DNA from: Allobosea sp.
Lineage (GTDB): Bacteria > Pseudomonadota > Alphaproteobacteria > Rhizobiales > Beijerinckiaceae
Reading direction: 5' to 3'
DNA length: 64,000 bases
Assembly: GCF_017308015.1 (NCBI RefSeq)
Contig: NZ_JAFKFW010000019.1
Location: 1 to 64,000 of the forward strand
Below, one piece after another: positions 35,338-44,520 of this stretch. Below the pieces are notes generated by a model. It ran no database searches and was not told the DNA's origin. It saw only the letters and a program-made list of their open reading frames with translations. The translations under genes were made by a program, and so were the position numbers. Positions within the stretch are counted from its first letter, which is position 1, and every line of letters starts with the position of its first letter.

Positions 35338-36546
35338 ATGCCGATCGAGCGTTACGACACTGTCATCCTGGGGGCCGGCGCTGCCGGAATGATGTGCGCT
35401 ATCCATGCCGCATCGCGCGGCGGGCGTGTTCTGATCGTCGATCACGCCAAGGCCCCCGGCGAGAAGATCCGCATTTCCGGCGGAGGCCGCTGCAACTTTA
35501 CCAATATTGGCACGAGCGCCCGCAACTTCCTGTCGAATAATCCGCACTTCGCAAAATCGGCGCTTGGCCGCTACACGCAGCACGATTTCGTCGCGCTGGT
35601 CGAGAAGCACGGCATCGCCTATCATGAAAAGACCCTCGGACAGCTCTTCTGCGATGATTCCGCCAAGGATATCATCGCCATGCTGATGGCCGAGATGGCG
35701 CACGCAGCCTGCGAGCTGCGTCTCAGGACGACCCTGGAAAGCCTCGAGCGGCTGGATGACGGCTTTGCGGTTTCGCTGGGGGGCGATGGAGCCGCAAAAA
35801 TCCGATGCCGGCAGTTTGTCGTTGCATGCGGAGGAAAATCGATCCCGAAAATGGGTGCATCCGGCCTCGGCTATCAGATTGCCGGCCAGTTTGGTCTGTC
35901 GGTGACCGAAACCCGCCCGGCCCTGGTGCCGCTGACCTTCGGCGAAGATCTTCTTACCGGCTTCCGGGACCTTGCCGGCGTCGCCGCGGATGCGCGAGTC
36001 TCGTGCGGCAGGGCCGCGTTCGATGAGGCGCTTCTGTTCACGCATCGCGGACTTTCCGGCCCGGCGATCCTGCAGATTTCATCCTATTGGCGCGAGAAGG
36101 ATCCGATCAGGATCGCGTTCCTGCCGAAGCACGATGTCTTCGCCGACCTGCGCCGGTCCCGACAGGAAAACGGGCGCAGAAGCATCGCGAACACGCTCGG
36201 CGATATTCTGCCCAAGCGATTGGCGCTGCATTTCGCGGACGCGCATGGCTGGACAGGCCCTATCGGCGATGCCAACGACAAGAAGCTTGCCGCGATCGCG
36301 TCCGCCATTCAGGGCTGGGACGTCATGCCGATCGGATCGGAAGGGTATCGAACCGCGGAAGTCACGCTTGGCGGCGTCGATACCGCCGGACTGAATTCAC
36401 GGACGATGGCGGCAAGGGCGGTCGACGGCCTGTATTTCATCGGAGAAGTGGTCGACGTCACCGGCTGGCTGGGCGGCTACAACTTCCAATGGGCATGGTC
36501 GTCGGGCTGGGCTGCAGGGACCGCCATCGCCGAACGCACTGGCTGA
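35338..36546 (+). CDS. HI0933/YhiN family flavoprotein
   Basis: 402 residues. FAD-binding Rossmann motif GAGAAGMMCAIHAA at the N-terminus, then the family signature GEKIRISGGGRCNFTN, a mid-protein ACGGKSIPKMG, and the C-terminal GEVVDVTGWLGGYNFQWAWSSG. HI0933-like proteins are conserved FAD/NAD(P)-dependent oxidoreductases of unclear physiological role. It stands alone on the plus strand, convergent with the accessory catabolic cluster. Confidence 0.93.
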   Translation: MPIERYDTVILGAGAAGMMCAIHAASRGGRVLIVDHAKAPGEKIRISGGGRCNFTNIGTSARNFLSNNPHFAKSALGRYTQHDFVALVEKHGIAYHEKTLGQLFCDDSAKDIIAMLMAEMAHAACELRLRTTLESLERLDDGFAVSLGGDGAAKIRCRQFVVACGGKSIPKMGASGLGYQIAGQFGLSVTETRPALVPLTFGEDLLTGFRDLAGVAADARVSCGRAAFDEALLFTHRGLSGPAILQISSYWREKDPIRIAFLPKHDVFADLRRSRQENGRRSIANTLGDILPKRLALHFADAHGWTGPIGDANDKKLAAIASAIQGWDVMPIGSEGYRTAEVTLGGVDTAGLNSRTMAARAVDGLYFIGEVVDVTGWLGGYNFQWAWSSGWAAGTAIAERTG

Positions 36547-36623
36547 GATGCCGCGCCGCGCAGATCACTCACCGCTGTTGCACCCGTCTCAGCCCCGGGC
36601 GGGGGAAGTTTCAGCGTCCCCAT

Positions 36624-37787
36624 CTACGACACGCCCCGCGCTGCTCCAGGCTCGAGGCGGAGAGAGGTGAATTCCGCACGCAGAGCTTCGGACTGAGCAC
36701 CGAGAGCTGGAACCCGGCCGAACTGCGGAGCCCTGTTCCCCTCGACGATCGCGGCAGGTGCGATGACATCGATCTCGCCGGCCGGGGTCGAAATCGGCAC
36801 CTTGCGCAGATGCGGGTGCCGGGACAGGTCTTCGACCGTGTTTAGCCGCCCGTATGCCAAGCCTGCCGCCTCCAACTCACGCATTGCTTCGTCGCTGGTC
36901 AGGCAGGCAAAGCGGGCACTGATGACAGCGTCGAGTGCGGCCCGGTTCCCGAGGCGCTCCATATTGTCGGCATAGCCTGTCCTGCGCGTCAGATCGGGCT
37001 GTTTCAGAAACTCTTGGCAGAAGCGGACCCATTCGCGGTCGTTCTGGACCGAGAAGATGACTTCCTTGCCGTCGGCGCAGCGATATCCGCCGTAGGGGGC
37101 CAGGGATGGGTGGTTAACGCCGGCGCGCGCGGTGTGATACCCGCTGTAATCGTGCTGGAGCACGGGAACGTTCATCCAATCGGCGATCGCATCAAACAGG
37201 GATACCTGGATACTGGCCCCCTCACCGGTCCGCTCGCGCTGGAGCAGCGCCAGAAGGATCGCGTTCAGGGCGGTCATGCCGGCGGAGATGTCGCAAACCG
37301 ATACGCCCACGCGAGCGGGGCCATGCGCAGTGCCGGTGATCGCGCAAAGCCCGGTTTCAGCCTGGACGATGAGGTCATAGGCTTTCAGATGCGAGAAGGC
37401 CCCTTCATCCCCGAACCCGGAAATGTCGCAGGTTATCAGCTTCGGAAAGCGCTCGCGCAGCTCGGCCGAACCGAACCCGAACTTGGCGATGCTGCCCGGC
37501 TTCAGATTCTGAATGAAGATGTCGGCCTGCCTGACCATCGCGTCGAGCACCGCCCGATCGTCCTGCTGTGTCAGGTCCAGGCAGATCGATTCCTTGCCGC
37601 GGTTGAGCCAGACGAAATAGGCGCTCTGTCCACGGACGAGCTTGTCATAGTTGCGCGCGAAATCGCCCTCCGGGCGCTCCACCTTGATCACCCGTGCGCC
37701 GGCATCCGCAAGCCGCGACGATGCATATGGTGCTGCAACAGCCTGCTCGACGGCGACGACCGTAATGCCTTCAAGAATTTTGGTCAT
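36624..37787 (-). CDS. CaiB/BaiF family CoA-transferase, possible mesaconate CoA-transferase
   Basis: 387 residues. Class III CoA-transferase: NRGKESICLDL, and the catalytic aspartate at about D138 in LKAYDLIVQAETG. It moves CoA between acids through an aspartyl-CoA thioester. Its ATG overlaps the stop of the methylaspartate ammonia-lyase gene (ATGA), so mesaconate is the most natural acceptor (inference; mesaconate CoA-transferases of this class are known in the methylaspartate cycle of haloarchaea). It is last in the cluster. Confidence 0.88.
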   Translation of the reverse strand: MTKILEGITVVAVEQAVAAPYASSRLADAGARVIKVERPEGDFARNYDKLVRGQSAYFVWLNRGKESICLDLTQQDDRAVLDAMVRQADIFIQNLKPGSIAKFGFGSAELRERFPKLITCDISGFGDEGAFSHLKAYDLIVQAETGLCAITGTAHGPARVGVSVCDISAGMTALNAILLALLQRERTGEGASIQVSLFDAIADWMNVPVLQHDYSGYHTARAGVNHPSLAPYGGYRCADGKEVIFSVQNDREWVRFCQEFLKQPDLTRRTGYADNMERLGNRAALDAVISARFACLTSDEAMRELEAAGLAYGRLNTVEDLSRHPHLRKVPISTPAGEIDVIAPAAIVEGNRAPQFGRVPALGAQSEALRAEFTSLRLEPGAARGVS

Positions 37788-39067
37788 AACGAGACCGCCA
37801 TGTTCGTCTTCGGAAAGCGTCGCGATCGCCGATACTCCAGCGTCGCGAGCAGGCGACTTTGTTCATTGCCGACGATCGAGATGGCCTCGTCGACGCCCAT
37901 CCCCGGCTTGGCGAGCATCATATCGGCCTGGGTCGCGACGGCGACATGCACGGCAGCCCTCGCGGACAGATCGGTTTCGGCGCAACTTCCACCGACATAG
38001 GCGCCGACGCCCTGTTCCTTGCAGAGCAGCACCGCGCGCGCGGTATCCGCGACCGATCCGACGTCGGGCATCTTGATCTGCACCAGATGAGCCGCCTTCG
38101 CTTCCGCGAACAGTTTTATATCCTCCAGCGTGTTGCAGCGCTCATCGACGACCACCTTAACGTTCGTGCCCCGCGCCTCCAGAAGGCGAACGATCTCTGC
38201 ATAGGCTTCGAGCTGAGCGGACATCGATCCGAAATCGGCAGGGCATTCGATATGGAGCCCGAAGCCGGGCACATCATCCGCGACGCGGGCCATGAAATCC
38301 GCGATCCTCGCCGCATCGAGGCCGATCTCGAGGCCGATCCAGCCATAGACATCGAAATGCAGGATCGGCCGATAGCCGGCTTCGCCGATCTCGCCGGTTC
38401 GGTTTGCGACCCATTTGACGAAGTCCCGGAAGGTGGCCCCGGACGGGCCGAACTTCTCCCGGGAATTGATCAGTCCATGGGGCAGGATATCGACCGATTT
38501 CAGGATCATCTTGTCGACGTTGATCTCGCGCGCGTCACCACTCTGCGCGAAGATCGGGACCGCCCTGGACGGAAGCGGCAGGCTGAATTCGGCGCAGACG
38601 ATTTCGGCGAGGGTTACGCCTTTGACATGCGCGGTCGCGCGCAGGAGCGCCTGGCTGACGCCGTATTCGACGGCCAGCGGAAGCCGGCGGCCAGCGTGAG
38701 GCGCGAACACCTCCGCACATGCCGCGAGGAAGCCGGACATGTCGGCGTCGAGCAGGCGAGGCACCATGACGCTGGCGATCAAGGCCTCGATAGCCTCGGG
38801 CTGGAAGAACGGGTCGCGCCCGGCCGCCCCGGAATATTGAACACTCATCATATCGCCCCAGACGATCGCGTCATCGGCCAGGACGAGGCCGATGCTCAAC
38901 GAACGCGAAGGCATCCGGATCGAGGTGAAGCCCGGTGTCAGGACCTGGCCGACATAGCAGGCGCCGTCCTGAACGGCGCCGGCACGAATAGCGGCCTGGT
39001 CGTCGTAGAAGAAGCTGCCATTGCCTCGGGCCAGGATGACATCTTTGATTTTGAATCGGCTCGTCAT
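37784..39067 (-). CDS. Methylaspartate ammonia-lyase
   Basis: 427 residues, enolase-superfamily length. Catalytic histidine in DILPHGLIN (about H197) and lysine in QIKMPDVG (about K332) correspond to His194/Lys331 of the characterised Citrobacter enzyme. Metal ligands are D239 (HFDVYG), E274 (HIECP) and D308 (VVDER). It eliminates ammonia from L-threo-3-methylaspartate to give mesaconate. No glutamate mutase (glmES), the usual source of the substrate, is nearby. Translationally coupled to the CoA-transferase. Confidence 0.93.
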   Translation of the reverse strand: MTSRFKIKDVILARGNGSFFYDDQAAIRAGAVQDGACYVGQVLTPGFTSIRMPSRSLSIGLVLADDAIVWGDMMSVQYSGAAGRDPFFQPEAIEALIASVMVPRLLDADMSGFLAACAEVFAPHAGRRLPLAVEYGVSQALLRATAHVKGVTLAEIVCAEFSLPLPSRAVPIFAQSGDAREINVDKMILKSVDILPHGLINSREKFGPSGATFRDFVKWVANRTGEIGEAGYRPILHFDVYGWIGLEIGLDAARIADFMARVADDVPGFGLHIECPADFGSMSAQLEAYAEIVRLLEARGTNVKVVVDERCNTLEDIKLFAEAKAAHLVQIKMPDVGSVADTARAVLLCKEQGVGAYVGGSCAETDLSARAAVHVAVATQADMMLAKPGMGVDEAISIVGNEQSRLLATLEYRRSRRFPKTNMAVSL

Positions 39068-39123
39068 AGCGGATGTCCGTCAGGAAGATCGGGGCGGTCG
39101 GTTCTGGGACACGGGATGCATCT

Positions 39124-40056
39124 TCAGCGTATGCTTCGGTCACCGGGAGCCGGATTCCCGTTGCCGGCCGGGCTCGCCCCGTAGCTGCGGGCCGCCGCCA
39201 GTATCTGGCAGGCGCGACGCAGCACCGGCGCATCGATCATTCTTCCATCGAGACCGACCGTGCCGGAACCGGCGCGTTGTGCAGCCTCCGCCGCTTCGAC
39301 CACCCGCGCAGCCTGCTCGATAAGGGATGACGACGGCGCGAAACCATGATTTGCGATCGCGACCTGCGCGGGATGGATGCAGAGAGTCCCGCGGAGCCCC
39401 GCCTCGCGCGAGCGACGGACGGACGCGCCATAGGCCTCGGTGTCCCTGAACTCGGTAATGGAGCCGAGAAGACCAAGCGGCCAGACATTCTTCAGGGCCG
39501 CAGCCAGCACCAGCCGATGCTTGATCGCAACGATCGTCTCGGAATCCGGCTCGCAGAGGAGATCCGCCGCCAGATCCTCGTCGCCGCAGGCCATGGCGAC
39601 GACGCGGGGAGATGACGCAATTTCTTCCATCCGCGCAACGCCGCCGGCCGTCTCGATCAGTGGCACGAGCCTGGTGTGCCCCTCGGGCAAACCGAGCCGC
39701 GCCTCGGATTCGGCAACGGCCTCGCCGATCAGGGCCAGGTGCTCGGCGCTCGATGCTTTCGCAACCACGAGCGCGCTGACCTGCGCGGAGACCGACGCTT
39801 CGATATCGCGGATGGCCAGCGGCAGCGGCCGGTTGATCCGCACGAGAACGTTTCGACCAGCCGAGCTCAGATCTGCGACCATGCCCGGAACCTGCGCCCG
39901 GGCATCCGCCTTCTGCCCGGGCAGGATCGCGTCTTCCAGGTCGATTATGATGGCATCGGCGTCAGAAATCCTGGCTTTTGCCACGAAGCGGGCCTTGTTC
40001 GCCGGAACGAACAGCAGGGAGCGCCAGAATATGGTATTATGGCACTCTAACGACAT
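39124..40056 (-). CDS. HpcH/HpaI-CitE family lyase (acyl-CoA C-C lyase)
   Basis: 310 residues. RSLLFVPANKARFVAKA, IDLEDAILPGQK and VPLIETAGGV are CitE/malyl-CoA-lyase landmarks, including the metal-binding Glu/Asp. Such enzymes split citryl-, malyl-, citramalyl- or methylmalyl-CoA. Downstream of mesaconyl-CoA hydration it would release pyruvate plus acetyl-CoA or glyoxylate plus propionyl-CoA (inference). ATG at 40056 is chosen; a tiny out-of-phase ATG-TAG frame overlaps it behind a GAGAGG site. Confidence 0.87.
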   Translation of the reverse strand: MSLECHNTIFWRSLLFVPANKARFVAKARISDADAIIIDLEDAILPGQKADARAQVPGMVADLSSAGRNVLVRINRPLPLAIRDIEASVSAQVSALVVAKASSAEHLALIGEAVAESEARLGLPEGHTRLVPLIETAGGVARMEEIASSPRVVAMACGDEDLAADLLCEPDSETIVAIKHRLVLAAALKNVWPLGLLGSITEFRDTEAYGASVRRSREAGLRGTLCIHPAQVAIANHGFAPSSSLIEQAARVVEAAEAAQRAGSGTVGLDGRMIDAPVLRRACQILAAARSYGASPAGNGNPAPGDRSIR

Positions 40057-40276
40057 CCAAACATAAATCCTCTCAAGCTGCCAACAATTGCTCAAATTAA
40101 TTTAGAATTTTGCTCTAAAATCTGATCTCTCAACAAGTAAACATGGTCATCTTCTGAATAAATACTTTATATCATTGATAACAACACTCTGAAGAAAAAG
40201 CTGTGCTCCCGCTGCGCGATATCGCTCCACGAATGCTGCACATCGATGGCGAGGCTGTTCGAGCGGCTCATGCGAC
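40057..40276 (-). promoter_or_regulatory. AT-rich promoter region of the lyase-MAL-CoA-transferase genes
   Basis: 220 bases, strikingly AT-rich between 40070 and 40200. Contains the inverted repeat TTTAGA-N7-TCTAAA at 40101-40119, about 45 bases upstream of the lyase start, suitable as an operator. It probably gives the three downstream genes their own promoter. Confidence 0.5.
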
Positions 40277-41821
40277 TTAGACCATGACTTCGATGAGGAA
40301 CGGGCCCGAACGGCGCAGACTCGCCTGCAGAAGATCGATCAGCCGCTCCGCTGTCTCGGCGCGCGCGCCTTCGACACCCATTCCCCCTGCAAGCTTGACC
40401 CAGTCGAGATCCGGGCTGCCGATATCGAGCATCGCGCGCGCCGTCTTGCCGGGATTGAGCGCCCCCACATTGATGAGCTCGCCCTCGAGGCTGGCATAGG
40501 ACCGGTTGGAGAAGATGATTGTCGTGACGTCGAGCGTTTCGCGCGCCTGAGTCCAGAGCGCCTGCAGCGTATACATTCCGCTGCCATCGGCCTGGAGGGA
40601 GATGACCTTGCGGCCGGGGCAGGCGATGGCGGCCCCGGTCGCCAGAGGCATGCCGATGCCGATGGAACCGCCATTGAGCTGCAACCAATCATGTGGCGGG
40701 GCCGAGAAGCTCGCCGGGTAGATCGCACGTCCGCAACTGATGCCCTCGTCAACGACGATCGCGCCTTCCGGAATCAGCGCAGCAATGGCCGCGCCAATGC
40801 TCTCGACGGTGATCTTCCCGGCAGGCAGCGCGGCGGGAGCTTGCGGCGGCACAAGCGCCGCCCGCCCTGGGGCATTCAGTTCGCTAGCGAGACGCGCGAG
40901 CGCATCCACACAATCCTCGGCCGGCGAGGCCAGCACGTGGGTTGAGCTGCCGGGAGGAGCGATCAGGCTGGGCATTCCCGGATAGGCAAAAAACGCCACG
41001 GGCTGCTGAACGCCGACGAGGATGATATGCTTGAACGCACTCAATTCCTGCAGGGCCAGTTGGAGCGGATAGGGCAACCGCCTGATCGGCGCCCTGCCGG
41101 CGCCACGCTCCATGCGCGGATTCGAACTTGGCGCCAGGAGCTTCGCCCCCGTGGCTGCGGCAATGCGGCTTGCGACATCGAGCGGAGCGGCGCGCAACGC
41201 CCGTCCCCCCAAGAAGATCAGTGTCGGCTCGCCGGATCTCAGGGCTTTCGCTGCGGCGGAGACCGCAGCCGCATCGACGATCCCAGCGGGCTTCACTGGA
41301 CGGGGGGCAGCCACGCCGGTCGCGTCGTTCCAGGCCGTATCGGCCGGCAGGATCAGCGTCGCGACCCCGCCGGGAGCCGACAGGGCGGCGGCGACAGCAT
41401 CGGCCCCGTCATCCGCGACGTAGCGTGCATCGGTCGATGTTCTCACCCAGTCGGACATCGGGCGAGCCACCCCTTCGACGTCCGAGGTGAGCGGCGCATC
41501 GTAGCTGCGATGATGAACCGCGTGATCTCCGACAATATTGACCAGAGGCGTCCTGGCTTTTCGGGCATTGTGGAGGTTGGCCAACGCATTGCCCAGCCCC
41601 GGCCCGAGATGCAGCAAGGTCGCTGCAGGCTTGTCGGTCATGCGGCCATAACCGTCGGCGGCACCGGATGCGACCCCTTCGAACAGCGTCAACACGCAGC
41701 GCATCCCGCCGACGCGATCCAGCGCGGCAACGAAGTGCATCTCCGATGTACCGGGATTGGCGAAACATGTGTCGACCCCGCCCTTGACCAGGGTTTGGAC
41801 CAGACTTTCAGCGCCGTTCAT
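40277..41821 (-). CDS. Thiamine-diphosphate enzyme, acetolactate-synthase-like large subunit (IlvX type)
   Basis: 514 residues. The N-terminal domain starts NGAESLVQTLVKGGVDTCFANPGTSE, with the catalytic glutamate in LTLFEGVASGAADGYGR. The C-terminal ThDP motif is QADGSGMYTLQALWTQ...FSNRSY (ADG for GDG). It is closest to short ALS-like or benzoylformate-decarboxylase-like enzymes acting on 2-oxo acids. In this cluster it could decarboxylate or ligate a 2-oxo acid released by the lyase (inference). No small regulatory subunit gene is adjacent. Confidence 0.88.
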   Translation of the reverse strand: MNGAESLVQTLVKGGVDTCFANPGTSEMHFVAALDRVGGMRCVLTLFEGVASGAADGYGRMTDKPAATLLHLGPGLGNALANLHNARKARTPLVNIVGDHAVHHRSYDAPLTSDVEGVARPMSDWVRTSTDARYVADDGADAVAAALSAPGGVATLILPADTAWNDATGVAAPRPVKPAGIVDAAAVSAAAKALRSGEPTLIFLGGRALRAAPLDVASRIAAATGAKLLAPSSNPRMERGAGRAPIRRLPYPLQLALQELSAFKHIILVGVQQPVAFFAYPGMPSLIAPPGSSTHVLASPAEDCVDALARLASELNAPGRAALVPPQAPAALPAGKITVESIGAAIAALIPEGAIVVDEGISCGRAIYPASFSAPPHDWLQLNGGSIGIGMPLATGAAIACPGRKVISLQADGSGMYTLQALWTQARETLDVTTIIFSNRSYASLEGELINVGALNPGKTARAMLDIGSPDLDWVKLAGGMGVEGARAETAERLIDLLQASLRRSGPFLIEVMV

Positions 41822-41932
41822 CTTGCGGACCCACGATCAGAAGGAATGCAGCCGGACGCCATCTCCCGAAGGGGACAGCGATGCCGTCGGCGGGAGGCGG
41901 CCAATGCCAAGCTGCCTCCCGCGCTCGCCGGC

Positions 41933-43195
41933 CTATTGGTCGGCCGACTGTGTCAGGTAGTCGTAGGAGGACAGCAGATGAACGCGCAGCACGGCGAGGT
42001 ACTCCGCTTCCGTCACGTGCTCGTCGGCACGCCCCATGGTGACCGGCGAAGGCCCGTAGAGATAAGCGGGAACATTTTCCCAGCGCCAGTAACGGCTGTC
42101 CGAACCGCCGAGCGACGACATCGGGATCGGGCGCTTGCCCGTCGCGGCCTCGGCGTTGTCGCGAATGATCGTCATCATCAGGCTTTCGGGGTCCGCCAGG
42201 CTGCCTGGATAGGAGTGGGTTGCGATCAGCTCCCATTCGGCGTCGTTCTTGGTGCAAACCTCGACGACTTCTTCATGCACCTTGTCGAAATCGATGCCGA
42301 CCGGAATGCGGATATCGATCTCCACCGAGCATTCGTGCGGAATCTGGTTGACCTTCAGCCCGCCCTTCACGACGCCTGGATTGAACGTCATGCTGCGCAC
42401 GACGTCGGCGGCGCCCGGGCCCATGCCGGCTTCCAATGTGGCGATCGCCTCAGGGGTCGTCAGCAACCGCGCAATGTTCTCCGGCAGCGTCGCCGGACGC
42501 ATGTGAAGCCGCCGGTCGAGCTCGGAGATGATCGTCGCGATGATCTTGTTGGGATTGCGGGACAGGTGCGGATAGCCGCCATGGCCCCCCGGCGCCCGAA
42601 CCGTGATCAGATATCGGCGGGTTCCCTTTTCCATGAAGCGGACATTGTTGAGCCCCGAGGGTTCGCCGTTCAGGCAGCAATCGCCGAGAACCTCATCCCG
42701 CAATGTCTCGAGCAGCCAGCGGGTGCCGAGCGCTCCGCCGGTCTGTTCGTCGGAGACGGCGGTCAGGGTGAGTTTACCGGGAAGCTTGTCCCTGATGTCG
42801 TGCAGCCAGGCGTAGGTGAGGACCGCTGCGGCCGTTCCGGCCTTCATGTCCGCCGCACCCCGGCCGAATATCTTGCCGTCACGACGATCGCCCGACCAGC
42901 CGGTCTCGTCCAAGGGCGGGAAGACATCGATATGACCATTGAGAACGAGATGCTTACCGCTGCGGCCGCCCTCGAAGGTGCCGACGACATTGGGAAGATG
43001 GGGAGCGGCCGCCTCGAAGCGCCAGGGAGCGCCGGCCTTGTCCAGATAAGCACCGATATGGTCGGCCGCCTCGGTCGTATCCCCCGGCGGGTTGGCGGAA
43101 CGGGACCGCAGGAAGCCCCGCAGAAAGGCAATGGCTTCTTCGGCGTCGGTCTCGAGACGTTGAACCAGGGCTTCGCGAACGGGATCGCTCATCAT
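41933..43195 (-). CDS. M20 family metallohydrolase (ArgE/DapE/ACY1 type)
   Basis: 420 residues. Di-zinc motifs: LNGHIDVFPP, GRGAADMKAG, and the general base region SDEQTGG, with a dimerisation lid domain beginning near GTRRYLITVRAPGGHGG. It hydrolyses N-acyl or peptide bonds of small substrates. ATG at 43195 is chosen for the AAAGGA site upstream; the frame stays open for 64 more codons. Within the island it may release the free amino acid used by the ammonia-lyase (inference). Confidence 0.88.
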   Translation of the reverse strand: MMSDPVREALVQRLETDAEEAIAFLRGFLRSRSANPPGDTTEAADHIGAYLDKAGAPWRFEAAAPHLPNVVGTFEGGRSGKHLVLNGHIDVFPPLDETGWSGDRRDGKIFGRGAADMKAGTAAAVLTYAWLHDIRDKLPGKLTLTAVSDEQTGGALGTRWLLETLRDEVLGDCCLNGEPSGLNNVRFMEKGTRRYLITVRAPGGHGGYPHLSRNPNKIIATIISELDRRLHMRPATLPENIARLLTTPEAIATLEAGMGPGAADVVRSMTFNPGVVKGGLKVNQIPHECSVEIDIRIPVGIDFDKVHEEVVEVCTKNDAEWELIATHSYPGSLADPESLMMTIIRDNAEAATGKRPIPMSSLGGSDSRYWRWENVPAYLYGPSPVTMGRADEHVTEAEYLAVLRVHLLSSYDYLTQSADQ

Positions 43196-43651
43196 GTCAT
43201 TCCTTTTGTCGTGCCGTAAAACGATCTGCGGGGGGCCGTGAATTCGCGTGCTCGCCGCAATCCGGTGATTTTCCGATATGCCGGGGGTCAGCTTCCGGTC
43301 TTCCGGTACGGCCGGGAGGACGCGAAGCTCGCAAGCATCGCTGCGATCCCCGCTTCCCGCGATCCCGTCCGGGAACTCCTTCGGCACCCGCTCGTCTCAT
43401 CGCAGACTGGGCGCTCCCCGGAGCGCCGAGGTCCGCGCCTTCCGCGATACCCAACTCGCCCAAGATCGGCTGGATAGGCGGCCTGGAGCCTCCCGGGCAA
43501 AGATGGCGCTGTCATCCGCAGGCCGCAGCAGGATGACCAGGTACCGTGAGCATCCGAGATTTGCGTCATATCCAGAGCGTTCATGATGAGTTTGAGCGGC
43601 AACAACCGGGCCTGCGGGTGACGACCGTCATCCGCAGGCCCGTCGAGTCGC
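43196..43651. other. Gap between M20 and binding-protein genes
   Basis: 456 bases. Contains a hairpin at 43608-43641 (separate entry). Open frames exist on both strands but show no recognisable domain, so I see no gene; it may be decayed sequence. Confidence 0.5.
43608..43641 (-). terminator. Hairpin after the ABC transporter genes
   Basis: GGGCCTGCGG / CCGCAGGCCC arms (10 bp) enclosing an inner TGAC-gacc-GTCA-like stem, 10 bases past the binding-protein stop on the minus strand. No U-tract follows. It may terminate or attenuate transcription between transporter and enzyme genes. Confidence 0.55.
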
Positions 43652-44491
43652 TCAGTTCAGCGGCTTGCTGTTGACCATGGGCACCGGGATGGCGTTCGCT
43701 TCCATCCCCCATTTCGCCAGGATGGCCTTGTATGTGCCGTCCGCCATGATGTCTTTCAGCGCGCCGGCAATGCCATCGCGAAGCGCAGCATCCTTCTTGG
43801 TAAAGGCCATGCCGAGCAGCGCCTCGGTGAAGGGCTTGCCGATTGCGATGAAGGTGTTCGGTTCGGTCTGGAGCATGTAGGGAACCGTCTCGCTTCCCTG
43901 CGCCGCAGCATCGATGCGCCCCTGCCGGAGCTGTGTCCTGGCATCAGCCGAGCCTTCGGTGCCGACGATCTTGATCGCAGGCTTGCCGGCGGCCTCACAA
44001 TGGGCCGCGCTCCACTTTGCGATTTCGGCCGGGAAGGTCGTGCGCCGGCTGGACCCCACCGATTTGCCGCAGAGATCCGTTTCCGACTTGATCTCGGCTG
44101 CGCGATCGGCCCGGGTATAGAACTGTGCGCCCGACGTCAGATAATTCACGAAATCGAGCGTCTCGCGCCGGCTCGGAAGATCGAACATGCCACTCATGAT
44201 CATGTCGACACGTCCGGTCGCCAGGGAGTTGAGCTGCTGCTCAAAGCCGATTTCTTCCCATTTGAGCGTCAGACCCAGCCTTTTACCGAGCGCCTCTCCG
44301 ATATCGATATCGATGCCGACGAGCTTACCCGTCTTGGTGTCCTTGAACTCCATCGGCGGATACAACGGCGCATTGGCGATGGTGATCGTCTTCCGGTCCA
44401 GTTGCGGCGCGGAAGCGCTCTGGGCAAATGCCGGCATACTCATCGACGAGAGCAGAACGCAAGCGGCGCCATAGACAGCAATTTTCATCAT
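43652..44491 (-). CDS. ABC transporter substrate-binding protein (polar amino-acid family, SBP_bac_3)
   Basis: 279 residues. Signal peptide (MKIAVYGAACVLLSSMSMPAFA) then the family-3 fold: PLYPPMEFKDTKTGKLVGIDIDI and ATGRVDMIMSGM. It would deliver an amino acid or dicarboxylate analogue to the permease. A strong AAGGAGG site precedes two adjacent ATGs; 44488 may be the true start. The ligand cannot be read, but the cluster suggests a methylaspartate-like or N-acylated substrate. Confidence 0.92.
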   Translation of the reverse strand: MMKIAVYGAACVLLSSMSMPAFAQSASAPQLDRKTITIANAPLYPPMEFKDTKTGKLVGIDIDIGEALGKRLGLTLKWEEIGFEQQLNSLATGRVDMIMSGMFDLPSRRETLDFVNYLTSGAQFYTRADRAAEIKSETDLCGKSVGSSRRTTFPAEIAKWSAAHCEAAGKPAIKIVGTEGSADARTQLRQGRIDAAAQGSETVPYMLQTEPNTFIAIGKPFTEALLGMAFTKKDAALRDGIAGALKDIMADGTYKAILAKWGMEANAIPVPMVNSKPLN

Positions 44492-44520
44492 GTTCCTCCT
44501 TGGTGAACTTGTTTTCCAGA

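Noticed and set aside
43196-43651. Open frames on both strands between the M20 and binding-protein genes
   Set aside because: No recognisable domain, ribosome site or codon pattern distinguishing them from noise.
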